From the NCBI GenBank assembly GCA_934098295.1, contig CAKONV010000026.1:1-19398 (forward strand): 19,398 nucleotides of DNA, in the 5' to 3' direction. Shown here in pieces: positions 8,339 to 16,376 of the stretch. The notes under the pieces are model-generated. The model was not told the origin of the DNA, made no database searches, and was given only the letters and a program-made list of their open reading frames with translations. A program made the translations under genes and the position numbers. Position 1 is the stretch's first letter, and each line of letters starts with the position of its first letter. The stretch comes from an uncultured Bacilli bacterium. GTDB lineage: Bacteria; Bacillota_I; Bacilli_A; ML615J-28; CAG-313.

Positions 8339-8359
8339 AGTGATTAAAACTGTTTAAAT

Positions 8360-8929
8360 ATGAAATCAAAAAATCTTAACAATTCCAGTAAAAAAACAAA
8401 AACTATTATTAGAAACACTTTCGCAGAATTATTAAGTGAGAAAAAAGAAATTAATAAAATAACTGTAACCGAGTTAGTAGAAAAAGCCAATATTAATAGA
8501 AGCACTTTCTATACTCATTATGATGATATTTATAGTGTGGCCGAAGATTTCGAAAATGAATTAGTCGATGAATTTTTCGATAATATCACTCTTCTTGCAT
8601 CCCAAGATATTAATTCCTTTATTGAAGTTTTCTTTGATTACATTAAAAAAAATCAAGATGTATATATATTACTATGTAAATCAAATGATTTATTATTTAC
8701 AATAAATAGGTTATTACCTTTAATGACTGGAAAAATTTTGGAAATTATTTATAATACTAAATCGTTAAAGGATAAAACTGATATTGAAGTAGAAATCAAT
8801 GTTTTTGTTCAAGGTCTATTAAGTGAATACATTAGATTTTGTAGAGGAGCTACCTTAACTACTCCAGCAGCCTTACATAGATATGCAATTAAATGGAGCA
8901 ATAATTTTAAGAAAGAACATTTTAATTAA
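8360..8929 (+). CDS. TetR/AcrR-family transcriptional regulator
   Basis: A 189-residue regulator. The N-terminal TetR DNA-binding domain spans about residues 10-60, with helix-turn-helix ITVTELVEKANINRSTFYTHYDD at about 34-56, a textbook match. The C-terminal ligand domain resembles the Firmicutes TetR_C group, with the DIYSVAEDFENEL helix and a final FV-QGLLSEYIRFCRGA segment. It is divergent from the exporter operon and should repress it, and possibly itself, through the intergenic palindrome, responding to a molecule exported by the transporter (inference). Its ATG has no clear Shine-Dalgarno sequence, suggesting low translation. A strong hairpin terminator follows directly. Confidence 0.93.
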   Translation: MKSKNLNNSSKKTKTIIRNTFAELLSEKKEINKITVTELVEKANINRSTFYTHYDDIYSVAEDFENELVDEFFDNITLLASQDINSFIEVFFDYIKKNQDVYILLCKSNDLLFTINRLLPLMTGKILEIIYNTKSLKDKTDIEVEINVFVQGLLSEYIRFCRGATLTTPAALHRYAIKWSNNFKKEHFN

Positions 8930-8980
8930 AAAACTAGCTATATTTCAAGTAATTTTGAAATATAGCTAGTTTTCATTTTT
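8930..8980. terminator. Bidirectional terminator between converging genes
   Basis: A perfect 19-bp stem (8930-8948 with 8955-8973, arms containing ACTAGCTATATTTC and its complement) encloses a GTAATT loop. TTTTCATTTTT follows on the plus strand. It ends the tetR transcript and, less strongly, the minus-strand feo operon whose last gene stops at 8979. Confidence 0.9.
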
Positions 8981-10037
8981 ATAATAATTCCCCTTTATTA
9001 GTTATTTTATATATATTTAAAATCCTTAGATTGGCATCAATATTTATAATATAAGAACCGTTTAATACTTTTTTAATTTTTTGATTAGAGAAAGCTAAAA
9101 AATATTTAGTAATAAGATAATTATTATAGTACCTTGCATCATATACATTTATTCCATCTATTTTGTATTTGCCATTTAAAACTAAATTTGAAGAAATAGC
9201 GTTGGCATTTATGATTTCTTTACTAGTTTCGTTATATTTATTTATTAATATTCTAGCATTATTTATCATCTCTATATTTTGATAGATAAAATCCATATCA
9301 TTATCAACATCTAAGTAATAAGATAAATAATATTTATCATTAAATTTTTCGTTAATTTTTAAATTATTGTCTTTCATTACTTTCATAATTAATGCGCCAG
9401 TATTATAACAATTTATTCTAATAGGAAAATTGTTTTTCATATCTAAAATACTATTTTTCATAATTAATAATTTATCTAAATATTTTTGATAATTAATTTC
9501 TTTAAGGCTTTGTAATTCAACAAAAGTGGCTGTGCCTTCTATTTGTTCAATCTTTAATTCATACTCTGTTTCGAGTTTGAATCTTTTTCTTCTTATTTTT
9601 CTAATATTTATAAATTTATTGAAATCTTCATGATTAAAATTGTTAAGAAGTTTTACAATTAAATTATTTTCTTCTTGTTTTAATGCTATATTTAATTCAT
9701 TATATTTATAATTTACTATAGTATTAATTTCATCAGCAAATCTAGATTCATTATTTTCTATTTGATACGCATGAAAAGTTTCGTGAATTAATTTTGATGC
9801 TATTATTTCTAAATCACTTTCAGAATCAATTTTCCAAATTCCTATATATTCTCCTTTATATTTGATACTTGTATTGGCAAAAAAATCATTTGTTTTTTCT
9901 ACATATTTACCATTATAAGCTACTTTGTTATCATCATAAAGTGCTATGTTTTTTTTCTTAAATCCTAAAAATAATTTATTATAATCTACTTTATTAATTA
10001 AATTTGTAACTATTTCATATTTATCAATCAATTCCAT
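8979..10037 (-). CDS. HExxH putative zinc metallopeptidase-like protein in the feo operon
   Basis: A 352-residue protein when started at MELIDKYE (10037); the open frame runs further upstream (MVVVLVV...), but that part overlaps the Cys-rich gene and lacks a proper site. H85-E-T-F-H89 forms an HExxH zinc motif in a helix (LIHETFHAYQ) followed by ENNESRFADE. An EGTATFVE segment at 167-174 supplies a possible glutamate third ligand, a gluzincin-like pattern. I recall unnamed clostridial proteins with the same IHE-x-FHA-Q...RF plus EGTA layout but no function. No signal peptide or membrane segment is seen, so it appears cytoplasmic. It overlaps the end of the Cys-rich gene by 14 bases, so it belongs to the iron operon by position; a role in iron handling is only inference. 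Confidence 0.7.
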   Translation of the reverse strand: MELIDKYEIVTNLINKVDYNKLFLGFKKKNIALYDDNKVAYNGKYVEKTNDFFANTSIKYKGEYIGIWKIDSESDLEIIASKLIHETFHAYQIENNESRFADEINTIVNYKYNELNIALKQEENNLIVKLLNNFNHEDFNKFINIRKIRRKRFKLETEYELKIEQIEGTATFVELQSLKEINYQKYLDKLLIMKNSILDMKNNFPIRINCYNTGALIMKVMKDNNLKINEKFNDKYYLSYYLDVDNDMDFIYQNIEMINNARILINKYNETSKEIINANAISSNLVLNGKYKIDGINVYDARYYNNYLITKYFLAFSNQKIKKVLNGSYIINIDANLRILNIYKITNKGELL

Positions 10038-10194
10038 TTTTACTGTCTTCTTTCTTTTTACACTTATCCTTGTTACAACAAGAACAACAACCACATTTAT
10101 TAGGATTTTTTATTAAAGACTTAATTACTATAATTGTAATTATTACAATTATTACTATTAGAATAATATCTATTTTGTTAATCGCAAGAATCAT
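10024..10194 (-). CDS. FeoB-associated Cys-rich membrane protein
   Basis: A 56-residue protein: one N-terminal membrane helix (about residues 8-27, almost entirely Ile/Val), then a cytoplasmic tail with six Cys at 34, 36, 37, 39, 40 and 45 in a CGCCSCC...C pattern, followed by lysines. This matches the FeoB-associated Cys-rich membrane protein family found next to FeoB in Firmicutes, thought to help Fe(II) uptake, perhaps by binding iron near the pore. Its ATG overlaps the FeoB TGA as ATGA, giving tight coupling. A longer open frame upstream is only the shadow of FeoB in another frame. Confidence 0.88.
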   Translation of the reverse strand: MILAINKIDIILIVIIVIITIIVIKSLIKNPNKCGCCSCCNKDKCKKKEDSKNGID

Positions 10195-12548
10195 ATTAAA
10201 CCTACTAATAAACCCATTAAAGTTACTATTAAAGAACATATCCAAGCAATAGCACATTGAAAAACAACAACAAGTACTGACCAACCTCTTCCAAGTTCTC
10301 TTTTTATAGAGGCAATTGATGCTATACAAGGTGTATATAATAAACAAAATACTAATAATGAAAAAGCAGATAGTGGGGTAATTACACTCGTTATTGATGT
10401 TGTTCCTAAAAGAAGTGTTAATGTTGACACTACACTTTCTTTTGCCATGAAGCCGGCAATTAAGCTTGTTACGATTCGCCAATCTCCAAAGCCTTGAAGA
10501 GCAAATATTGGAGAAATGAAACTTGACAAATGAGCTAATATGCTTTGATTTGTTTGATCTTTACTTAAATATACTAATGAAAAATTAAATGATTGTAAAA
10601 ACCAAATAATAATCGATGCAATAAAAATAATAGTAAAAGCTCTTTTTAAAAAATCCTTGGCCTTATCCCATAATAATTGCATGACATTTTTTATTCCTGG
10701 AATTCTATAATTAGGTAATTCCATAACAAAAGGAACGGCTTCACCTTTAAAAATGGTGTTTTTACCAATTAACGCTACAATAACCCCTACAATAATACCA
10801 ATTAAATATAAAGCAATTATAATTAACCAACTATATTTAGCTGGGAAAAAAGCTAAACAAAAGAAAGAATAAATAGGTATTTTAGCCGTACAACTCATAA
10901 ATGGTGTCAACAAAACTGTCATTTTCCTATCTCGTTTAGATGGTAATGTTCTTGTAGCCATTACTCCTGGCACGGTACAACCAAAACCTATTAGCATAGG
11001 AACGATACTTCTTCCTGATAAGCCAATTTTTCTTAAAATTTTATCCATGACAAATGCTACACGAGCCATATACCCAGAATCTTCTAAAATTGATAGATTA
11101 AAAAATAGTATTATTATAACTGGAAGAAAACTTAAGATACTTCCAATTCCTTTAAAAATACCATCAATGATTAATGAATGTAATACTTCGTTAGTAGAAG
11201 CTTTAGTTAAGGCGTTATCCACAACATTAGTTAATAGGTTAATACCATTTTCAAGTAATTCTTGAAGTCCTTTTCCAAAAAAACCAAATGTAAAGAAAAA
11301 TATTAATCCCATAATAAGAATAAACGATGGAATTGCTGTATATTTTCCTGTTAATATTTTATCTATTTTTTTACTCCGTATATGTTCTATACTTTCTTTT
11401 GGTTTAACTACCGTTTTTTCACAAAGAGACATAATAAAAGAAAAGCGCATATCAGCAATGGAAGCAGCTCTATCTAATCCTCTTTCTTCTTCCATTTGGA
11501 TAATAATGTGTTCAATCATTTCTTTTTCATTTTGGGTTAGTTTTAAACTATCTACTACTAGTTTGTCTCCTTCAATTACTTTTGTGGCAGCAAATCTTAA
11601 AGGGATATTAGCATTCATCGCATGGTCTTCAATTAAATGCATAATTGCATGAATGCATCTATGAACTGCTCCGCCATTATCTGATTCGCTACAAAAATCA
11701 GTTCGCAGGGGTTTTTCTTGATATTTAGCGACATGTACTGCATGTTCTACTAATTCCTTTACACCTTCATTTTTAGCAGCAGCAATTGGAACAACAGGAA
11801 CTCCTAATATTTCCTCCATTTTATTAATATAAATGCTTCCACCATTTCCCCTAACTTCATCCATCATGTTTAATGCAACAACTAATGGTATATCTAATTC
11901 TAAAAGTTGAAGAGTTAAATATAGATTTCTTTCAATGTTAGTAGCATCAACAATATTAATAATACCTTTAGGCTTTTCATCTAAAATGAATTGTCTTGAT
12001 ACAATTTCTTCAGCCGTATATGGAGACAAACTATATATCCCTGGTAGGTCCGTTACTAATGTTGATGGATACCCTTTAATAACGCCACTTTTTCTATCAA
12101 CAGTAACACCAGGAAAGTTACCTACATGTTGATTAGAACCAGTTAATTGATTAAATAATGTTGTCTTACCACTATTTTGATTTCCTGCTAATGCGAACGA
12201 AAGTGTAACTCCTTTATCTAATGGTGTTTCTTTCTTTTTATCATGATATATTCCTTCTTCACCAAAGCCAGGGTGAGAAGCGTTTTTTTCAACGCTATTA
12301 TTTGTAGTGAAATCATTATTATCTTTACATTCTACCACTTCTATTTTTAAAGCATCATCTAGTCTTAATGTTAATACATAGTTATGAATCAAAAGTTCCA
12401 TTGGATCGCCCAAAGGTGCGTATTTTATTAATGTTAACTTTACACCGGGTATTACTCCCATATCCAATAAATGTTGACGTAGTTGTCCTTCTCCTAATAC
12501 TTTAGTCACTATGCATGATTTTCCGAGTTCTAAATCTTTTAATGTCAC
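10191..12548 (-). CDS. feoB: FeoA-FeoB fusion, ferrous iron transport protein
   Basis: A 785-residue fusion. Residues 1-74 form an SH3-like FeoA domain (TLKDLELGKSCIV, LLDMGVIPG). A linker to about 115 is followed by the FeoB G-domain: G1 GNQNSGKTT at 122-130, G2 T149, G3 DLPG at 167-170 and G4 NMMD at 227-230. Next come the helical GDI-like region and a membrane core of 8 or more segments with two Gate-type motifs (GFGCTVPGVMATRT; YTPCIASIASIKRELG). It imports Fe(II) using GTP. I chose GTG at 12548 as start: GGAGG lies 9 bases upstream and FeoA homologues begin M-TLKDL. The longer ATG at 12584 would lie within an extended -10 promoter. FeoA fused to FeoB occurs elsewhere but is the minority arrangement. 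Confidence 0.95.
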   Translation of the reverse strand: MTLKDLELGKSCIVTKVLGEGQLRQHLLDMGVIPGVKLTLIKYAPLGDPMELLIHNYVLTLRLDDALKIEVVECKDNNDFTTNNSVEKNASHPGFGEEGIYHDKKKETPLDKGVTLSFALAGNQNSGKTTLFNQLTGSNQHVGNFPGVTVDRKSGVIKGYPSTLVTDLPGIYSLSPYTAEEIVSRQFILDEKPKGIINIVDATNIERNLYLTLQLLELDIPLVVALNMMDEVRGNGGSIYINKMEEILGVPVVPIAAAKNEGVKELVEHAVHVAKYQEKPLRTDFCSESDNGGAVHRCIHAIMHLIEDHAMNANIPLRFAATKVIEGDKLVVDSLKLTQNEKEMIEHIIIQMEEERGLDRAASIADMRFSFIMSLCEKTVVKPKESIEHIRSKKIDKILTGKYTAIPSFILIMGLIFFFTFGFFGKGLQELLENGINLLTNVVDNALTKASTNEVLHSLIIDGIFKGIGSILSFLPVIIILFFNLSILEDSGYMARVAFVMDKILRKIGLSGRSIVPMLIGFGCTVPGVMATRTLPSKRDRKMTVLLTPFMSCTAKIPIYSFFCLAFFPAKYSWLIIIALYLIGIIVGVIVALIGKNTIFKGEAVPFVMELPNYRIPGIKNVMQLLWDKAKDFLKRAFTIIFIASIIIWFLQSFNFSLVYLSKDQTNQSILAHLSSFISPIFALQGFGDWRIVTSLIAGFMAKESVVSTLTLLLGTTSITSVITPLSAFSLLVFCLLYTPCIASIASIKRELGRGWSVLVVVFQCAIAWICSLIVTLMGLLVGLI

Positions 12549-12574
12549 AGTATCTTTCCTCCATATTTTCATAT

Positions 12575-12583
12575 ATTCTAGCA
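12575..12583 (-). promoter_or_regulatory. Extended -10 promoter of the feo operon
   Basis: On the minus strand TGCTAGAAT is an extended -10 element (TGN plus TAGAAT) with only a weak -35 match 17 bases upstream. The predicted start near 12568 gives a leader of about 20 bases to the GTG start, carrying the GGAGG site. I see no clear Fur or DtxR box around it. Confidence 0.45.
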
Positions 12584-12632
12584 TAATTTATTTTTTTATG
12601 TTTATCTAATACTATTTAATTTTATTCATTTT

Positions 12633-12674
12633 AAAAAAAATAAGATACTTTAATGACTACTATCACTAAAGTAT
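12633..12674 (-). terminator. Terminator after the DUF4956 pseudogene
   Basis: On the minus strand ATACTTTA pairs with TAAAGTAT, continued by a G-T wobble and TGA/TCA around a TAGTAG loop (12674-12645), then CTTATTTTTTTT. It still marks the end of the old VTC/DUF4956 unit and lies upstream of the feo promoter. Confidence 0.75.
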
Positions 12675-12706
12675 TTTAAAGATGAAAAGGAGAAAAACTT
12701 ATAATC

Positions 12707-13394
12707 TTAATTAATTACTGTTTCTTCAAATGATGTTGAAAGTATAATACTCAAATTGCCATTTTTTTGTTCTTAGTTTATCAATAAACTCTTTTTTGTT
12801 AAAATGATTCTTAGTAACTATAAGATATGTTAATTCATTTAAAGATCAAAAATTAGTTGTTTTTATTTTTTTTAAAGTTGCTGACTTTAAATATTCATCA
12901 AATAAATCTTTAAATATATCTTCATATTCTAGCGATTCTGGCAAAACAATTTTTAATCTATAATAATTAGTTTTAAATTTTTTAATTGCTAATATATTTA
13001 AAACAGTTATTACAAGAAGTAAAACTATCATTACTACTATTGATAACAAATAATATGTTAATCCACAAGAAAAACCAATAACAATTGTAGAAAATAAATA
13101 TCCTACATCCTTCATCGATTTAATACTTGTTTTAAATCTCATTAGTGCGAATACTCCACCTAGACTAAATGCTTTAGCTATATCGTTGCTCACCAAAAGC
13201 ATTGTTACGCATACTATCATAGGCATTATTATAAGTAAACTTATAAAACCTTTATCATAGCCTTCCTTTTTAAAAAATAAATAATAGTTAATTGCGAATA
13301 ATATTCCTGCTACTAAAGATACCATAATATATAATAACGCATCAACTAATAAAATATCTAATTTCTTTAGTGATTTGATTACTTAGAAAGTCAT
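12707..13394 (-). pseudogene. DUF4956-family membrane protein, broken by two stops and a frameshift
   Basis: The longest open piece (12846-13325) encodes three to four membrane segments with the family core AFSLGGVFALMRFKTS...KDVGYLF. Reading beyond it recovers the rest. Upstream, ATG at 13394 gives MTF, then TAA at codon 4, then VIKSLKKLDILLVDALLYI running into the open piece. Downstream, TGA at 12848-12846 (codon 183) is followed in frame by SLNELTYLIVTKNHFNKKEF and DKLRTK; removing one base of a seven-T run (plus strand 12762-12768) restores NGNLSIILSTSFEETVIN and a TAA at 12707. The total of 688 bases is exactly one more than a multiple of three. The restored length of about 228 residues fits the family. 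Members usually sit beside VTC polyphosphate polymerases, as here. Confidence 0.85.
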
Positions 13395-13408
13395 TATATA
13401 TATCTACA

Positions 13409-13753
13409 TTACTTTATAACTTTATTAAGTAATTCGTTGTTTACTTTTATTCTTCTTTTGCTACCAACTTTATTATATTTTTTCTTTAATTCTAGAAAAT
13501 AAAAATCTTCATTAGTAGGATTAATTTTATAACTTCTAATTCTTAGTTTTTCCTTATATATAGGTTTACTGATAGAAGTTCTCAATATTTGTTCATTAGG
13601 TAAATCAAAATAAAGACTGTAAATAAAATAACCATTATTCTTTAAACAAAATTTATCTAAGCTAATTATATCTTCTAAATCTTTGATCAATTTTTCTTTT
13701 ATATCATTATTTACTTTGTATTTAATTTCATATCTTTTAAATATATCACTCAT
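13409..13753 (-). pseudogene. VTC-domain polyphosphate polymerase, C-terminally truncated
   Basis: The 114-residue product matches the first half of a VTC domain: RYEIKY at 7-12, a SLYFD strand near 46-50, KEKLRIRSY at 67-75 and FLELKKKYNKVGSKRR near 85-100. These basic residues line the tunnel where ATP-derived polyphosphate is made. VTC proteins of this type are about twice as long, and the second half with further catalytic residues is missing; the stop is only 14 bases before the DUF4956 start. It has a good AAGGAAAA ribosome site. The product is probably inactive, part of a decaying two-gene unit. A naturally short form is possible but unlikely given the broken neighbour. Confidence 0.75.
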
Positions 13754-13854
13754 ACATTTTTCCTTTTTCTTTTTACAGTTGTTATTATATACCCTAATTC
13801 TAAAATTTTTTTGGTTAAATTGTGAAGTTTTTATGAATAATAAATAAATTTTAA

Positions 13855-13888
13855 TAAAAGAAAAAAGAATCCTTTTTAAAAGGGTTCT
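13855..13888 (-). terminator. Terminator of adenine deaminase gene
   Basis: On the minus strand AGAACCCTTT pairs with AAAGGATTCT (13888-13866, one G-T pair) around a 3-base loop, then TTTTTTCTTTTAT. It begins at the stop codon of ade. Confidence 0.85.
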
Positions 13889-15588
13889 TACTTATTATAA
13901 AATAAAGAAATTAATTCTTGTTTGTCAACATCTACTAATCCTCTTGAAGTTATTTTAATATGAGGAATTACTGGTAGACTTAAAAATGCCATAAGCATAA
14001 ATGGAGATATATTTTTGTTTATTCCTAAATTATATGCTTCTTCATGTAATTTCGATACTTTTTCAGCAGTTGAATAAGCATCCATAGAACTCATTAATCC
14101 CGCATAAGGTAATTCTACACTAGCTAAAGTTTTCTTATCGTTTACCACAACTAGTCCACCATGCATCTTTTTAATTTGTTCTAATGCATATAACATATCT
14201 TCTGCGTTTGTTCCAACTATTATTAAATTATGAGAATCATGAGAAACAGTAGAAGCAATGGCCCCTTTTTCTAGACCAAAACCTTTAACAAAACCTAATC
14301 CTAAATGGCCTGTAGCTTTATGACGTTCAATAACTGCTATTTTCAAAAGGTCTTTAGAAACGTCTACTCCATTACATATATCAAAGTTAATTTTTTCTAT
14401 TATCTTATTTGTTATAAGTTGATTAGGAATTATATCAATTACGACTCCATCTTTAATTCCTTGTTCATTAAAAAGAAAATCTTTACTAGACAAAGAAGGT
14501 AAATGAATAGTATCTTTTATTTTTTGTTCTTTATTCTCATCAATTTTTATTTTTTTATATGTTTTTACTTTTTTATCTTCTACAACTTTTTTCCCCTTTA
14601 CATATACATCTTTAATATCTAAATCTTCTAAGGAATTTAAAATTAATATATCAGCATCATAAGCAGGAGCAATTGCACCTACATTATTTAATTTTAATGC
14701 TTGAGCAGCTTGAATAGTTGCCATTCTAATAGCTGTTATAATACTTTTTCCTTCTTGTACAGCTTTTTTAATAATATAATCAATATGACCTTTATGAATT
14801 AAATCATAAGCATTTTTATCATCAGTTACTAATAAACATCTATGATTGTATTTGTCATCAAATAATCCTAATAAATTATGAAGATTATGGGCTGTGCTTC
14901 CTTCCCTAATCATTATCATTTGACCTTTTTTAATTCTTTCAACAGCTTCTTCCATGCTGGTACATTCATGGTCATCGTTAATACCTTTTGATATATAACT
15001 ATCTAAGATCTTACCTTTTAAAAGAGGGGCATGTCCATTTACTACTAAATTTCTTTTTTTGGCATCATTTATCTTTTTTAAATAATCACTATCTCCGTTT
15101 ATTACTCCCATATAATCCATTACTTCACCAAGTCCAATTATTCGCTTATTCTTATATAAACCTTTAATTGTATCCGCATCTAATTTTGCTCCAGCCTCAT
15201 CAATCTTTGTAGCTGGAACACAAGAAGGAACTACAAAATATATATTTTGTGGTAAATTTTTACTATCATCTAACATAAATGAAATTCCTTCAACACCACA
15301 AACATTTGCTATTTCATGTGGATCACAAATAATTGTAGTAGTTCCATGAATAATAGTTACTGGATAAAAGGATGATGGAATTAACATCGAACTTTCAATA
15401 TGGATATGACCATCAATAAAACCTGGACATATATATTTATCTTTAACATCTATAACCTTATCAGCACTAGTTTCAGGATAAAAGTCAACACCAATAATTT
15501 TGTCATTTTCAATCAATACATCTTTTCTTTCTAATTCATCAGTAAATACATTAACAATAACACCATTTTTTAATAAGGTTTTAGCCAT
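13888..15588 (-). CDS. ade: Adenine deaminase
   Basis: A 566-residue amidohydrolase that deaminates adenine to hypoxanthine and ammonia in cytosolic purine salvage. Visible motifs: GFIDGHIHIESSML near residue 56 (metal-binding HIHIES), DPHEIANVCG, GLGEVMDY, NGHAPLLKG, the DDHECTS segment, TDDKNAYDL, and the C-terminal half with VSHDSHNLIIVGTN typical of Ade rather than adenosine deaminase. Length matches Bacillus-type Ade. The ATG follows AGGAGG at 5 bases. It stands alone, bracketed by its own terminator and about 250 bases of upstream non-coding DNA, where I see no purine-riboswitch pattern. All key residues appear intact. Confidence 0.96.
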   Translation of the reverse strand: MAKTLLKNGVIVNVFTDELERKDVLIENDKIIGVDFYPETSADKVIDVKDKYICPGFIDGHIHIESSMLIPSSFYPVTIIHGTTTIICDPHEIANVCGVEGISFMLDDSKNLPQNIYFVVPSCVPATKIDEAGAKLDADTIKGLYKNKRIIGLGEVMDYMGVINGDSDYLKKINDAKKRNLVVNGHAPLLKGKILDSYISKGINDDHECTSMEEAVERIKKGQMIMIREGSTAHNLHNLLGLFDDKYNHRCLLVTDDKNAYDLIHKGHIDYIIKKAVQEGKSIITAIRMATIQAAQALKLNNVGAIAPAYDADILILNSLEDLDIKDVYVKGKKVVEDKKVKTYKKIKIDENKEQKIKDTIHLPSLSSKDFLFNEQGIKDGVVIDIIPNQLITNKIIEKINFDICNGVDVSKDLLKIAVIERHKATGHLGLGFVKGFGLEKGAIASTVSHDSHNLIIVGTNAEDMLYALEQIKKMHGGLVVVNDKKTLASVELPYAGLMSSMDAYSTAEKVSKLHEEAYNLGINKNISPFMLMAFLSLPVIPHIKITSRGLVDVDKQELISLFYNK

Positions 15589-15771
15589 AAATTCCTCCTA
15601 TATATCTATTAAGTTTTTGCGTATTTTATCATTTTTATTTTTCTTTTATTTTAAATTTGCTCATTAAATTTTAAAATCTTCTATTATTTCATCATTAATG
15701 CCTATTAACTTATAAAAATTGCACAACATATCTTAAATAAAGTTCTTTATTTATTAAAATACTTCCTAAAA

Positions 15772-15806
15772 ATAAAGTGGAGTTATTATGTACAACTCCA
15801 CTTTAT
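15772..15806 (-). terminator. Terminator after the two-TM immunity-like gene
   Basis: A perfect 13-bp stem (ATAAAGTGGAGTT with its complement) with a 9-base loop, followed on the minus strand by TTTTTAGG. It closes the Rhs-cassette transcripts. The rest of 15589-15771 holds no supported gene; a 21-codon open frame at 15664-15729 has no evidence behind it. Confidence 0.8.
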
Positions 15807-15841
15807 GTTATTCAAAACATTTCATTTTTGGTTAAGTTTAA

Positions 15842-16366
15842 TCAATTTTTATTTATTTTTGCATATTCAATAATTTTTCTAATTTGATGATTTGAATAAT
15901 TACCTACATATACATATTTAGACTTACCATATTTTAAATTAATTTTTAAATATTTATTAAACCAATGTTTAAAATAAACTTTTGTTTGTTTTTCTTCCTT
16001 TGTAAGTTTAACTATCTCAATATCTTTTATTTCTGAAATAATCACATTTTGATTCCATGACATATCAATGTTATTTCTAATTTTTTCCCAATTTTTATTG
16101 AAAATAGAATAGCAAAAATACATAGTTTGACTTTCAATACTAACAAATCTAATAAATAATATTGATGCAATTGGCACTGCAAATGAGACAGCAAAAATAA
16201 GAACTGTGTACCAATTTTTGTATACCCACCCACTTCTTATGTTAGTTCCTATTTTTCTTCGGTTAATACCCATTATAAAAAATAATATAATAGAAGTAAC
16301 TATCATTGGTCCACAAATAATCGTATACAATAATGCATCATAAAAAGAGATTATTTTTCGTTCCAT
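15842..16366 (-). CDS. Two-TM membrane protein, candidate immunity protein
   Basis: A 174-residue protein starting at MERKIISF (16366), chosen because AGGAG lies 7 bases upstream; the longer open frame starts without a usable site. Membrane segments at about 11-33 and 52-75 are joined by a basic loop (INRRKIGTNIRSG). The remaining about 95 residues are soluble and alternate beta strands with a final helix (NHQIRKIIEYAKI), reminiscent of bacterial PH-like domains in membrane proteins. I cannot name the family. Its ribosome site overlaps the stop of the glycine-zipper toxin-like fragment just upstream. A membrane immunity protein against a membrane-active toxin would fit, but this rests on position and topology only. 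Confidence 0.55.
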   Translation of the reverse strand: MERKIISFYDALLYTIICGPMIVTSIILFFIMGINRRKIGTNIRSGWVYKNWYTVLIFAVSFAVPIASILFIRFVSIESQTMYFCYSIFNKNWEKIRNNIDMSWNQNVIISEIKDIEIVKLTKEEKQTKVYFKHWFNKYLKINLKYGKSKYVYVGNYSNHQIRKIIEYAKINKN

Positions 16367-16376
16367 TTTCATTCTC

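Noticed and set aside
10195..10482. N-terminal 96 residues of the long frame containing the Cys-rich protein
   Set aside because: It is an out-of-frame shadow of the FeoB membrane core; the real start is the ATG overlapping the FeoB stop.
12549..12632. Fur or DtxR-type iron box at the feo promoter
   Set aside because: The A/T-rich stretch has no convincing palindrome near the extended -10.
12846..12848. TGA in the DUF4956 gene as a recoded Trp codon (Mollicutes-type code)
   Set aside because: Other genes end properly at TGA in ATGA overlaps (FeoB at 10191, first ATPase at 7275), Trp is written TGG, and this gene also has a TAA and a frameshift.
15589..15660. Purine riboswitch upstream of adenine deaminase
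   Set aside because: The leader is A/T-rich and lacks the conserved three-way-junction segments.
15664..15729. A 21-codon minus-strand open frame between ade and the immunity-like gene
   Set aside because: Too short, no ribosome site and no recognisable product; it could be the relic of an older gene end.
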